From CBDCPI01 sp965220245 (GTDB lineage: Bacteria > Chloroflexota > Dehalococcoidia > Lucifugimonadales > UBA3495), in assembly GCA_965220245.1 (NCBI GenBank), contig CBDCPI010000009.1, positions 1 through 55,715 on the forward strand: a stretch of DNA of 55,715 bases, read 5' to 3'. Positions 31,354 through 39,612 of the stretch are shown in pieces. The notes under the pieces were generated by a model. The model did no database searches. It was not told the origin of the DNA and worked only from the letters and a program-made list of their open reading frames with translations. How positions within the stretch are numbered: the first letter of the stretch is position 1; every line of letters starts with the position of its first letter. A program made the position numbers and the translations under genes.

Positions 31354-32136
31354 ATGACCCCCAGGCCTGTTGCCACCCCGCAGCCGGGCGCTCCGGACAT
31401 CCTCCGGTTTCCGGACCCGCGACCCTGCGACTTGGATATGACCACTTACTATTATGTGAATTTTCCGGCCTACCCGCCGTCTCTGGCCGTCCACTTCGGA
31501 AACCCGGAGACGACGGTCATCCTCGGCGAGTTGGCGGCCGGTCTGAGGCCCACCGACAGCTACGAGGGCATCCTGTTCCCCGACCTGCTGATCGCCTTCA
31601 ACGCAAACTCCGCCGCCTGCCGCGCCCGCAACGGCTACCTGGTCCCGGAGCAAGGCAAGCCGCCGGACTTTGTGCTGGAAGTGGCTTCCGAAACCACTGG
31701 CGAGCGCGACGAAACCCACAAGCGGGACGCCTACGCCACCATGGGGGTCGCCGAATACTGGCGGTTTGACCACACCGGTGGCCTCTACCACCGCGCGCCC
31801 TTGGCCGGCGATACGCTGGTGGATGCACAGTATCAACCCATCCCGATCAGCCGGTCGGAGGACGGGAATTTCTGGGGCCGCAGCGCAGTGCTGGGCCTGG
31901 ACTTGTGCTGGGAAGAAGGCCAACTGCGCTTCTGGGACCCGGTGGGCCGACGCTACTTGAACACCTACCAGGAAGTCGATGACGCTCGCCTCGAAGCCGA
32001 GGCCCGCGCCGAAAGCGAACGCGCCGCCCGCCTCGAAGCCGAAGCCCGCGCCGAAAGCGAGCGTCAAACCCGCGCCGAAGCCGAGGCCCGCATCCGTCGT
32101 CTCGAAGAAGAACTCCGCCGCCGTCCCAACCCCTAG
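31354..32136 (+). CDS. Uma2 family putative restriction endonuclease (copy 2)
   Basis: 260 aa. Core motifs: FPDLLIAF, PPDFVLEVASETTG, YATMGVAEYWRFD, LGLDLCW. C-terminal coiled coil (about 208-255) of repeated RLEAEARAESER units, 30-nt direct repeats. ATG with GGAGG. Predicted PD-(D/E)xK nuclease fold; role unknown. Convergent with sbcD. Confidence 0.85.
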   Translation: MTPRPVATPQPGAPDILRFPDPRPCDLDMTTYYYVNFPAYPPSLAVHFGNPETTVILGELAAGLRPTDSYEGILFPDLLIAFNANSAACRARNGYLVPEQGKPPDFVLEVASETTGERDETHKRDAYATMGVAEYWRFDHTGGLYHRAPLAGDTLVDAQYQPIPISRSEDGNFWGRSAVLGLDLCWEEGQLRFWDPVGRRYLNTYQEVDDARLEAEARAESERAARLEAEARAESERQTRAEAEARIRRLEEELRRRPNP

Positions 32137-32177
32137 CCGCCGGAAAGGAAGCTGCTCTCCCGGAGTCTAAGGCGTTC

Positions 32178-33434
32178 TTACTCTACGTCCGGTACGTCCA
32201 GTTCCTCGGACTCCATCAACTCCTCCGCCCGCTGAAGCAGCAATTGTTGCCTCTGGGGACCCACGCCCCGGCTGTCGAGGTAGAGCCGCAGCGCTTCCGC
32301 CGGTTGCAGTCCTTGGGCCGACTCCGCCGCCAACCGGGTGCGGCGGGGAGCGTCCGGGGATTCCCGGCTGATTGCGGCGATATAGTGGGCCGTCGCTAGC
32401 GCTTCTCTGATTTCGGGCTCCCTTAGCCCAGAATCCAATTGCTGGGGTAGGCTGATCCGCAAGCGTACCACCGCATTGGTGATGTTCTTTCTGGCGATGG
32501 CCCGAAGCACCGTGTTTGTTGGGTCGGGATCATCGGCGCTCACGGTAGCATCGATGGTCACGAAGGGCCGGGCCTCCAATCTTTGGAAGCTGAAATCGAC
32601 TAGCCTATGGCCTTGGGGCGCCGCTGGGTCCAAATCGATCACGCAGAAACCTTTTTCGTCTCCCTCTTCGCTGAAATCTACCCGCTGCAAGCTGCCCGAA
32701 TAGACCACCATCCTAGGCGCATCCCGGAGTACTTGGTGCTTATGGATGTGTCCCAAGGCCACGTAGTCAACCTGGGGCCGGTCCAGCGCGCTGGCCAGCA
32801 ACACGTGGTCTTGGCCCAGCATCATGGACCGCTCGGTGCCGGTGGTGGCTCCGTTGACCGTAACGTGGCCGGCGATGATGGCAGGGACATCGGGATCGAG
32901 TTGCCGGGCGCGGACTTCGATTGCCGCCGTCATCCGGCGCTCGATCTCGGCCCTTATCTCCTCTATAGTGAGTCCCCGGGAGTCCTCTCTAGTCAAGATG
33001 ACACTGCGCCGGGGCCACGGCACCGCCAAGACTTGCAACGGGCCCGAGGGAGTTGGCGCCAAGTAATTTTCTAACTGGGAACCCACGTAGGTGTGGGGCA
33101 CCCGCAAGGTGGAGAAGATTTCCACGGCGGTGGCCCGGCTCACCGCGTTGGGAAGGTCATGGTTGCCTACTAGCAAGAAGACAGGAATTCCCGCCTCCGA
33201 CAAGCGGTTCAGCCGGCGGGCAAACTCCCTTTGGTGGGTCTGAGAAGGGTCACGTCCCTTGTAGGCGTCGCCAGCCATTAGCACCAGGTCCACGTTATTG
33301 GTCAAGGCAAAGTCCACCACTTGGTCTAAGGAGGACAGAAAGTCGCCCAAGCGAGTGGAGAGGCCGGTTTCCGGGTCGGTCCGCCCGTAGTTTTCGACTC
33401 CGATGTGCAGGTCGGAAAAGTGTAAAATACGCAC
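32178..33434 (-). CDS. sbcD: DNA repair exonuclease SbcD/Mre11
   Basis: 418-aa metallophosphoesterase of the SbcD family, which cleaves hairpins and DNA ends with SbcC. Metal motifs: DLHIG (8-12), GDAY (DLVLMAGDAY), GNHDLP, AGHVTVNG and GHIHKH. C-terminal capping region is about 120 residues. No sbcC follows; a Uma2 gene lies downstream, so the partner must be elsewhere. ATG start; it is divergent from the zinc-ribbon gene with a 120-nt gap. Confidence 0.93.
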   Translation of the reverse strand: MRILHFSDLHIGVENYGRTDPETGLSTRLGDFLSSLDQVVDFALTNNVDLVLMAGDAYKGRDPSQTHQREFARRLNRLSEAGIPVFLLVGNHDLPNAVSRATAVEIFSTLRVPHTYVGSQLENYLAPTPSGPLQVLAVPWPRRSVILTREDSRGLTIEEIRAEIERRMTAAIEVRARQLDPDVPAIIAGHVTVNGATTGTERSMMLGQDHVLLASALDRPQVDYVALGHIHKHQVLRDAPRMVVYSGSLQRVDFSEEGDEKGFCVIDLDPAAPQGHRLVDFSFQRLEARPFVTIDATVSADDPDPTNTVLRAIARKNITNAVVRLRISLPQQLDSGLREPEIREALATAHYIAAISRESPDAPRRTRLAAESAQGLQPAEALRLYLDSRGVGPQRQQLLLQRAEELMESEELDVPDVE

Positions 33435-33555
33435 GGCTTGTCAAACCTTACTCCATTGGGCCAACGTTGACAACGGGCCGGGCGGTTTCTAGAATCAGGA
33501 AACTCCCCACGGACCTGGGTCTACGACCTTAGAGTACTGATTAGGGTGCGCGATT

Positions 33556-34257
33556 ATGACTACTCCCAGGCAACTGTATTCGTTACAGGAACTGGACTTG
33601 GTCTTGGACCGGTTAGAAAGCGAGGCCGAAAAGGCCGAGCAAGGGTTGAGCGAGGACCTTGGCATGGACCGCGTCCAAAACGCGCTTCGTGAAGAAGACG
33701 AACGCCTTCTTTTGGTCCAGACCCAACATAGCCAGCAGCAAATCGAGGCGGAGACTCACCGGGAACGCTCGGCTAGGTTGGATGAGCAACTCTACGGTGG
33801 GAACGTCGCCAACCCGAGAGACCTAGAAAGCCTTGAGCGGGAAGCCTCTCACGCCCGGGAGTTGTTGGAGCAATACGACACTGAACTGCTGAACCTTTCC
33901 GTGGCAGCGGAGGAGGCTAAAACCAAACGGGACTCCCTGGAAAGGGAGCTTACCGAGATAAACTCGGCTTGGGAACAGCGGCAAGCGGAATTGAAGAGTG
34001 AAATCAACCGCTGTAAGGAAGAGAAGCAAGCGGTAGGAGACCAGCGGGCCAAGCTGGTGGCAACGCTGGACCCGATTTCAGTCCAACGGTACGAGGGACT
34101 TCGCAAAGCCAAGAATGGGTTGGCTGTCGCCCGGGTGGAGAGAGGCCTCTGCCAAGCCTGCCGGATGGCTTTGCCCACGCAGCAACAACAGCGGGTGCGT
34201 AACGGCCGCCAGACGGTGCTGTGCAGCAGTTGCGGCCGTATTCTGTACCTGAACTAG
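33556..34257 (+). CDS. Coiled-coil C4-type zinc ribbon protein
   Basis: 233 aa. Long N-terminal coiled coil (about 5-170, Glu/Gln/Lys-rich heptads), C-terminal four-Cys ribbon: C-x2-C in LCQACRMALP and CSSC in VLCSSCGRILYLN. Matches the zf-RING_7/PF02591 group such as mycobacterial Rv2229c, whose cellular role is unclear. It precedes the RNase P RNA gene by 50 nt. ATG start, promoter not identified. Confidence 0.88.
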   Translation: MTTPRQLYSLQELDLVLDRLESEAEKAEQGLSEDLGMDRVQNALREEDERLLLVQTQHSQQQIEAETHRERSARLDEQLYGGNVANPRDLESLEREASHARELLEQYDTELLNLSVAAEEAKTKRDSLERELTEINSAWEQRQAELKSEINRCKEEKQAVGDQRAKLVATLDPISVQRYEGLRKAKNGLAVARVERGLCQACRMALPTQQQQRVRNGRQTVLCSSCGRILYLN

Positions 34258-34274
34258 ACCGCTTTCCGACCAGT

Positions 34275-34303
34275 TTGACCCCCCTATGGCGGTGTGCTAG
34301 AGT
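34275..34303 (+). promoter_or_regulatory. Promoter of the RNase P RNA gene
   Basis: TTGACC at 34275-34280, 17-nt spacer, TAGAGT at 34298-34303. The predicted start near 34310 coincides with the first base of the P1 helix. Confidence 0.7.
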
Positions 34304-34309
34304 GCGGTT

Positions 34310-34750
34310 GGAGAGCCAAATAGGCTGGGTGACCGCCGCTTCGATTCTTCGGAGGGGAGGAAAGTCCGGGCTCCACCGGGCAGGGTGCTGGGTAACGCCC
34401 AGGCTTTCGCGGCTAGCCCGAGGAATCGGAGCAGTGCCGCGGGGGACGGAAAGTGGCACAGAAACACACCGTCCGCCTCTGGCGGATAAGGGTGAAATCG
34501 GACGGTAAGAGCGTCCGGTCGTCTACGGCGACGCAGCGACGGCCAAACCCCACCTGGAGCAAGGCCAAATAGGGGGACCATGGGCGCCCGGCCCGTCCCC
34601 GGGTTGGCCGCTTGACCCCGATGGCAACATCGTCCCGTTCCATGCGGGAAACCTAAGGGTCTTCTCAGACCAGTAGGAGGGCTAGATAGATGGTCACCGT
34701 CCGCCTCCGGCGGATACAGAACCCGGCTTACAGGTCTACGCGGCTCTCTC
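34310..34750 (+). ncRNA. rnpB: RNase P RNA, bacterial type A
   Basis: Catalytic RNA that matures tRNA 5' ends. The universally conserved GAGGAAAGTCCGGGCTCC core is at about 34356-34373, and AGAACCCGGCTTACAGG at about 34718-34734 is the matching 3' core. GGAGAGCC (34310-34317) pairs with GGCTCTC (34742-34748) as helix P1. The middle shows conserved GTGGCACAGAAA, the AAACCCCACC stretch, and the ACCGTCCGCC-TCTGGCGG hairpin, which recurs near 34700. Length about 440 nt is a little long for type A but acceptable. No ORF inside is believed. Confidence 0.97.
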
Positions 34751-34850
34751 TCCGTCTACTCTCCAAAGCTGGCCTAACACCTACTGATAGTCTCCAAAGG
34801 TTAATCTTCTCTGGCTCATAGACGACCTTCAGCCTTGGGATAATAATGAA

Positions 34851-35381
34851 ATGATCACCGACCCGGATGCCTATCTTCGATACTTTGATTCCATCCATCG
34901 CCGTACCTTGCGGGATGTTGCCGCTTTACCCCCGGCGGCCGAGACTTGGGCGCCGCCGGCTGGCGAGGGCGAACAAGGCTGGAGCATCTTCCAGATCGTT
35001 CAGCATATCGCCGAATCGAGGCTTTACTTTGCCAAAGCCTACCGGGGAGAAGGCTGGATCTACAATTGGCCGGCGCCGATCACCGAAGAGCAGGCTACCT
35101 GGCTTCCCGCTCTCGAAGCCGCGGCTAAGGAGTTTCAGCTCCGCATTGAAGGGACTCCGCCAGAGTGGTTGCAGCGCCGCATTCCGATGATCGACACCGA
35201 TGGCGCCCTGAGCGGTTGGCGGGTCTTGATGATGGTGCTGGAGCATGAGGTACACCACCGGTCCCAGATAGACACCTATGCCGGTCTGGAACAGTGGGAA
35301 GTGCCCCAGATTTTCGACCGCTACCGGGAACAAGTGGAGCTACTCCAAGAGGAGCAGCGGCGCTTGCACCCGGACAATTGA
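34851..35381 (+). CDS. DinB family protein
   Basis: 176 aa, four-helix bundle DinB/YfiT-like fold, a putative metal-dependent hydrolase or thiol transferase. Metal ligands are likely H52 (VQHIAES), H132 and H136 (EHEVHHRSQ, with H135 also nearby), the usual triple His. The ATG at 34851 lacks a strong ribosome-binding site. The cellular role of this paralogue is unknown; it precedes a ComDE-like pair by 41 nt. Confidence 0.85.
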   Translation: MITDPDAYLRYFDSIHRRTLRDVAALPPAAETWAPPAGEGEQGWSIFQIVQHIAESRLYFAKAYRGEGWIYNWPAPITEEQATWLPALEAAAKEFQLRIEGTPPEWLQRRIPMIDTDGALSGWRVLMMVLEHEVHHRSQIDTYAGLEQWEVPQIFDRYREQVELLQEEQRRLHPDN

Positions 35382-35422
35382 CCCTCGGTTATGCAGCACC
35401 GAGAGTTATCTTAGGCAGCCCC

Positions 35423-35932
35423 ATGAGCTATCCCGAAGATGCCTGCTCGGCGGTTATAGAAGGCCTGGACGCCATCGGCATCCAGTTCTTCATCTACCTT
35501 CCGGACAGCTTTGGCGCTCCGGTGATCAGCCACTTTGAGGCCGATGCCCAAGTGCGCTCCTTTCCTGTGGCCAGAGAGGAAGAGGGCATTGGTATTGCTT
35601 CCGGACTGGCGATGACCGGAAAGAAGGGCGTGCTCTTTTATCAGGACACGGGCCTCGGCAATTCCATGGGCGCTTTAACCACCTACGCCATGGCTTATCA
35701 CGCGCCCATGCTGATTATGGCGGTCCGGCGGGGCGGGTTCGGCGAATTCAACGCAGCCAACTTTCACTTTGCCGAGACCGCCGTAGAAATGGTGGAGTCC
35801 ATGAAGATCAAGTCGTTCCTGTTGGACTACCGGGTCCCTCTGGACCATTGGCCGGTGGCTATCCAAAAAGCCTACGACTACGCTTTCATGACCCATCGGC
35901 CGATAGTAATGTTCCTAAATCTGAAAGAGTGA
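35423..35932 (+). CDS. ComD-like thiamine enzyme, PYR-domain subunit
   Basis: 169 aa, pyrimidine-binding (alpha) half of a sulfopyruvate/phosphonopyruvate-type decarboxylase. The activating Glu is in VAREEEGIGIASGL (about 52-54), followed by DTGLGNSMGALTT. ATG at 35423 was chosen because the preceding residues are non-conserved; no strong ribosome-binding site. It needs the PP-domain subunit encoded next. Substrate unknown; ComDE enzymes act on 3-sulfopyruvate, and relatives act on other 2-oxoacids. Confidence 0.87.
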   Translation: MSYPEDACSAVIEGLDAIGIQFFIYLPDSFGAPVISHFEADAQVRSFPVAREEEGIGIASGLAMTGKKGVLFYQDTGLGNSMGALTTYAMAYHAPMLIMAVRRGGFGEFNAANFHFAETAVEMVESMKIKSFLLDYRVPLDHWPVAIQKAYDYAFMTHRPIVMFLNLKE

Positions 35933-35971
35933 GCCAAGAGAGCCACCCTGAAAGAGTGATGGCCGAATACC

Positions 35972-36553
35972 GTGGCGGTTGAGCGCATCCAAGCCCTGGG
36001 GGCTATCTCCGAGTACTTTCCCGACGATCCGGTGGTATTCACCTGCGGGGCTACCTGCCGGGAGATGGCCGCATTGGAACGCCGCGATAATCACTTGCTG
36101 GTTATCGAAGCGATGGGTCTGGTGAGCCCCATCGTCTTGGGCCTTAGCTTGGGACTCGAAGGGGAGTCTCGCCGCCGGGTGGTGGGGGTGGAAGGGGACG
36201 GCGCCATGCTAACCAACCTCAACGCCTTAACTACCATCGGATACCTACAACCGTCGAACCTGCTGTTGATCATTCTGGACAACGAACAGTACGCATCAAC
36301 CGGCGGCCAGTACACCTTTACCTCCAAACTCGACCTAGCGGCCATCGCCGCCGAGTGCGGTCTCCGCACCTGGAAGGCCGATGACTTGGAGAGTCTCAAG
36401 CAGTCGATGGCTGAGGCCGTCGACACCAGCGGGCCGGGCTTCATTCACATGAAGATTGCCCCGGGGAACAGCAGTGTACCGTTGCTGCTGGAGGACCCGG
36501 TAGTCCTCGGCGACCGGTTCACCCGCTGGCTCGCCTCCGTTTCTGAAGCTTGA
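35972..36553 (+). CDS. ComE-like thiamine enzyme, PP-domain subunit
   Basis: 193 aa. TPP/Mg site GDGAMLTNLNALTTIG (75-90) with N104 (LDNEQYASTGG). AMGLVSPIVLGLSLGL is the family signature before it. GTG start at 35972, 39 nt after the PYR subunit. The pair is complete and likely active. Together with 48686-49847 it shows two independent sets in 14 kb. Confidence 0.88.
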   Translation: MAVERIQALGAISEYFPDDPVVFTCGATCREMAALERRDNHLLVIEAMGLVSPIVLGLSLGLEGESRRRVVGVEGDGAMLTNLNALTTIGYLQPSNLLLIILDNEQYASTGGQYTFTSKLDLAAIAAECGLRTWKADDLESLKQSMAEAVDTSGPGFIHMKIAPGNSSVPLLLEDPVVLGDRFTRWLASVSEA

Positions 36554-36925
36554 GATAGCCGCGCCGAAGCTCCCGGCGACCAGCCCCCGCCTCAATCCCA
36601 CTTTATCACCAAAGCACCACGATAAACAGGCGGTCCGGAAACAGGCGGCCCGGCGGTTCTCGCCGACCTCCCTCCTCTATGTAGAAGCGGAGATAGATTG
36701 TCACTGGCGCGGGAGGTTGGGCGGTAGTCACTCCCGTCGAAATCCGCCTAAGCGGTTGATGAATCTGTCCCAAGCCATTATGATTGAGCCGACGGACCGC
36801 CCTTCTGGGCAGCCGGTCAGTGCCGGGGTCAGTGGCGGCTTGCTTCATCGAGAAACCGCTCGTGGAGAAGCCGCTCGTGGATTGTAACCCCGGCCCTGTG
36901 ATGTAACGATAAGGGCGCTAGGACT
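36554..36925. other. Gene-free stretch before the PHP gene
   Basis: 372 bp with no credible gene. The only structure seen is a direct repeat GAGAAACCGCTCGTG / GAGAAGCCGCTCGTG at 36850-36879. The PHP start follows CGCTAGGACT without a clear promoter. Confidence 0.5.
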
Positions 36926-37579
36926 ATGTACCTGGACCTGCACAGCCATTCGGTCTCGTCCGATGACTCCCGCGCCACGGTGGAGCAATACTTGAAGTGG
37001 ATTCAGGTGCTCCGCAAGCGAGGCTATACCGTCGATGGGATTGTGTTGACCGAGCATCGCCAGTTCGACGCCGACAAGGACTACTCGGTGCTGGCCCAAC
37101 AGTACAACGTACTGGTGTTGAAGGGGTCTGAGTTGGATACTAGGTACGGCCACTTCTTGGTGTATGGAGTGACTGCCTCTTTGACCCAAGACATCGATTT
37201 CTCCGATGTGCGCTTGGATGCTCGCGAGCTAATGCAAGCCGCCAGCCACCACGGTGCGGTGGCGCTCCCGGCCCATCCGGGCCGCTTTGGTATCGGCTTG
37301 ACCGAGTACATGGAGCAAGGAGAAACATTCCAAGACGTGCGCATCGTCGAGCTAATCAACGGGGGTAGCCGGAAAGGTGAGAATGAGCGGGCCGCTGAGC
37401 TTTGCGCCAAGTACGGGTATCTGGGCATCGGCGGCAGTGACGCTCACTTGACCAGCCACATCGGCGTCGGCCTGACCCGGTTCGGGGATAGCATTACCAA
37501 CGAACCGGAACTGGTGGAAGCGCTGCTGTCCGGCCACTTTGAGCCGGTCTGGCTGGAAGATTCCCAACAAGGGGTTTGA
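36926..37579 (+). CDS. PHP domain phosphoesterase
   Basis: 217 aa. Motif I DLHSHS (4-9), motif II TEHRQFD, motif III with PAHPGR, and motif IV GGSDAH, a full metal-binding PHP set. Proteins of this type are phosphoesterases such as histidinol phosphatase or 3',5'-nucleotide phosphatases. ATG at 36926. Stop separated from the next gene by 2 nt from the ATG at 37582. Substrate unknown; the operon partners suggest a CoA-type pathway. Confidence 0.88.
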   Translation: MYLDLHSHSVSSDDSRATVEQYLKWIQVLRKRGYTVDGIVLTEHRQFDADKDYSVLAQQYNVLVLKGSELDTRYGHFLVYGVTASLTQDIDFSDVRLDARELMQAASHHGAVALPAHPGRFGIGLTEYMEQGETFQDVRIVELINGGSRKGENERAAELCAKYGYLGIGGSDAHLTSHIGVGLTRFGDSITNEPELVEALLSGHFEPVWLEDSQQGV

Positions 37580-37581
37580 GC

Positions 37582-38031
37582 ATGGTAATGGAGTTGGACT
37601 ACAACCGCTCTTTGTACGGCAAAGAGCATCTTGCCGGCCCCTTTGAGGTCACCAAGGAGTTAATTCAGGCGTTTATCCAGAGCGTGGGGGAAACCAGTCC
37701 TATATTCACCGACGAAGCGGCGGCGGTGGCCGCCGGTTATCGGGGGCTGGTAGCGCCGCCAACCCTGTGTACGGTGCTGGTCCACCGGGTGTCTCTTCCC
37801 AGCATCGACCTAAAGTTCGGCAAAATGCAAGTCCATGCCGGCCAGCGGGTGCAGCCTCGGCGCCCCATTGTGGCCGGAGACCAAATTACCGCGTCCTCAC
37901 ACTTGAAGGACGTGTACGCCAAGACCGGCCGCAGCGGCACTATGGTGTTTATTGTCTGGGAGACCACCTTCTGGAACCAGAATGGTGTAGTTGTAGCCGA
38001 CGTTCAGGAGTCTTTCGCCAGGCGCGAATGA
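37582..38031 (+). CDS. MaoC-like/FAS1-type dehydratase, N-terminal half-hot-dog type
   Basis: 149 aa, hot-dog fold of the N-terminal FAS1-like dehydratase group. VGETSPIFTDEAAAVAAGYRG, then APPTL, is the family pattern, where active hydratases have a His in the NPxHxD site. This subunit has Phe there. Start at ATG 37582; the TTG at 37576 overlaps the PHP stop. Likely pairs with the next gene. Confidence 0.85.
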   Translation: MVMELDYNRSLYGKEHLAGPFEVTKELIQAFIQSVGETSPIFTDEAAAVAAGYRGLVAPPTLCTVLVHRVSLPSIDLKFGKMQVHAGQRVQPRRPIVAGDQITASSHLKDVYAKTGRSGTMVFIVWETTFWNQNGVVVADVQESFARRE

Positions 38032-38047
38032 GCCCTCTCCGGACCGG

Positions 38048-38563
38048 ATGCAGCCAGGGCTTGGGCGCCCAGAGACACAGACACCTTTGCTCCGCGCCTT
38101 GGCGGCCAACAAACCGCGTGGGAATTGGAGCGTAGATTTGCCAAACTTTGAGGACGTAGACCTAGGTGACGAGATCGGGCCTTTGGAGACGGAAGCCACT
38201 GATGATGGTGTGACCTCCTTTTGCCAAGTTTGGGGCAACCCTATGCCCAACCGCTTCACCGATCCGGAGACGGCCCAGAGCGTGGGCCTTCCCGGCCCCA
38301 TCGTTCCCGGCATCATGGCTATGGCCCTGATGACCCGGCTATTGACCGACTGGAGCGGGCCCGGTTCGGTGCGCGACTTGGACGTAGTTTTTCGACAACC
38401 GGTGCCTCACCACCAGCCCTTGTTGATATCCGGAACGATAACTGACACCCGGCAAGAGGATGGCGAGAATCTGGTGGAGTGCGACTTGATGATGACCGGG
38501 GCTCAGGGAGAGCGCTACGTCGGCGGAAAAGCGATAGTGGCTCTGCCCGGCGCTACGGATTAA
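38048..38563 (+). CDS. MaoC-like dehydratase subunit
   Basis: 171 aa, hot-dog fold with VWGNPMPNRFTDPETA and the long GLPGPIVPGIMAMAL helix of MaoC proteins. The catalytic Asp-His dyad of (R)-hydratases (GDxNPxHxD) is not seen: the positions read G-N-P-M-P-N. It may be an inactive partner or act differently. Start uncertain: ATG 38048, or TTG 38138, which has GGAG 8 nt upstream and begins just before the LPNFEDVDLGDEI strand. Confidence 0.8.
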   Translation: MQPGLGRPETQTPLLRALAANKPRGNWSVDLPNFEDVDLGDEIGPLETEATDDGVTSFCQVWGNPMPNRFTDPETAQSVGLPGPIVPGIMAMALMTRLLTDWSGPGSVRDLDVVFRQPVPHHQPLLISGTITDTRQEDGENLVECDLMMTGAQGERYVGGKAIVALPGATD

Positions 38564-38591
38564 GCGCCCGGTCCTGGGATAATAGGTTCAA

Positions 38592-39506
38592 ATGCTGGAA
38601 CGCTTGCGGCAAATCGCTTTTATGGTGCGGGACCTCACCGAGGCCCGGGACTTGTACCAGCAGACTCTGGGGATGGAGGTCTGCTACTCCGAAGACCTAT
38701 CCCGATTCGGTCTGGAAAACTTGGTGTTGCCTGCGGGCAACGGCACCTTTGTGGAGTTGCTTAGTCCCACCGTCGCAAGCTCGCCCGGGGGCAGGTTCAT
38801 GGAGCGTAGAGGCGAGGCGCCCTACCTGCTGGTCTTCGAGACCAAACAGTACCAGCAGTTGATTCCTCACTTGAAGTCATTGGGTGTCCGCATCACCAGC
38901 GAGATGGAGGACGGCAATCAACGCTCCGCCTTTGTCCACCCCTCTTCGGCTAACGGCGCGTTTATCCAGGTGATCGAAGTAACCGGCGGGGATAACCCTT
39001 GGCCTGCCGCGGGCCCCGATTGGCAAAGGGAAGCGGAGCATTCCTTGGTCCGCCAGCTTCGCCAAGTGGCGGTGTTGGTGCGCGACTTGGACCAAGCCAC
39101 CCAACGTTGGGGAGAAATGTTCGGCCTGCGGGCCACCGCCCGATTTCAGGTTAGCTTTACCGACTTGGAAATCGCGGTCATGCCCCTGGCTGGCCGGGAC
39201 ACGTTTATAGAATTGGCTCAACCCACCAGCGGGGATACGGCCGCCGCCCGTTTCCTCGATCGATACGGTGAGGGGGTCTATTTGACCATTTATCAGATTG
39301 AGGATTCCTTGGCTGTCGACGCCCAATTGAAGGAATTGGGTGTCCGCTACACTTCCTCCCGAGTCACCGAAAACTACACCAACCTGGGTTTTAACAGCAT
39401 TTGGCTGCACCCCAGCGGCATGAAAGGCGCCTTTACCCAACTTTCCCAGGTCTTGGTTGCGGACAATCCTTGGCCGCCGGCCGGCGACTCCTGGCATCTG
39501 GCGTAA
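38592..39506 (+). CDS. Double VOC-domain protein
   Basis: 304 aa with two VOC modules (about 1-137 and 153-300). Module 1 begins LRQIAFMVRDLTEARDLY and module 2 RQVAVLVRDLDQATQRW; the two share the VELL/IELAQPT strand. The His at the start of classical modules is absent, so the metal site differs. Substrate unknown. ATG after GGGATAATAGG. Fourth gene of the PHP operon. Confidence 0.87.
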   Translation: MLERLRQIAFMVRDLTEARDLYQQTLGMEVCYSEDLSRFGLENLVLPAGNGTFVELLSPTVASSPGGRFMERRGEAPYLLVFETKQYQQLIPHLKSLGVRITSEMEDGNQRSAFVHPSSANGAFIQVIEVTGGDNPWPAAGPDWQREAEHSLVRQLRQVAVLVRDLDQATQRWGEMFGLRATARFQVSFTDLEIAVMPLAGRDTFIELAQPTSGDTAAARFLDRYGEGVYLTIYQIEDSLAVDAQLKELGVRYTSSRVTENYTNLGFNSIWLHPSGMKGAFTQLSQVLVADNPWPPAGDSWHLA

Positions 39507-39612
39507 CCGCAAGCCGTCCGGCAATCGACGGTAGTTACTGCAAACTGCTGGTGTTTCCACGGGCCCGGCGCAAGCCAGACCGCGTGGCCAAGAATATTGC
39601 GGAGGCACGAAG

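Noticed and set aside
31168..32067. Minus-strand frame opposite Uma2 copy 2
   Set aside because: No family pattern, Ala/Gly/Val-rich, and it covers a gene with a good ribosome-binding site and coiled coil.
34311..34750. Several open frames within the RNase P RNA gene (for example 34221-34508)
   Set aside because: The region carries the conserved RNase P core sequences and P1 pairing, so these frames are not proteins.
36606..36848. 80-codon minus-strand frame before the PHP gene
   Set aside because: No ribosome-binding site, no domain, unusual composition. The region is treated as non-coding.
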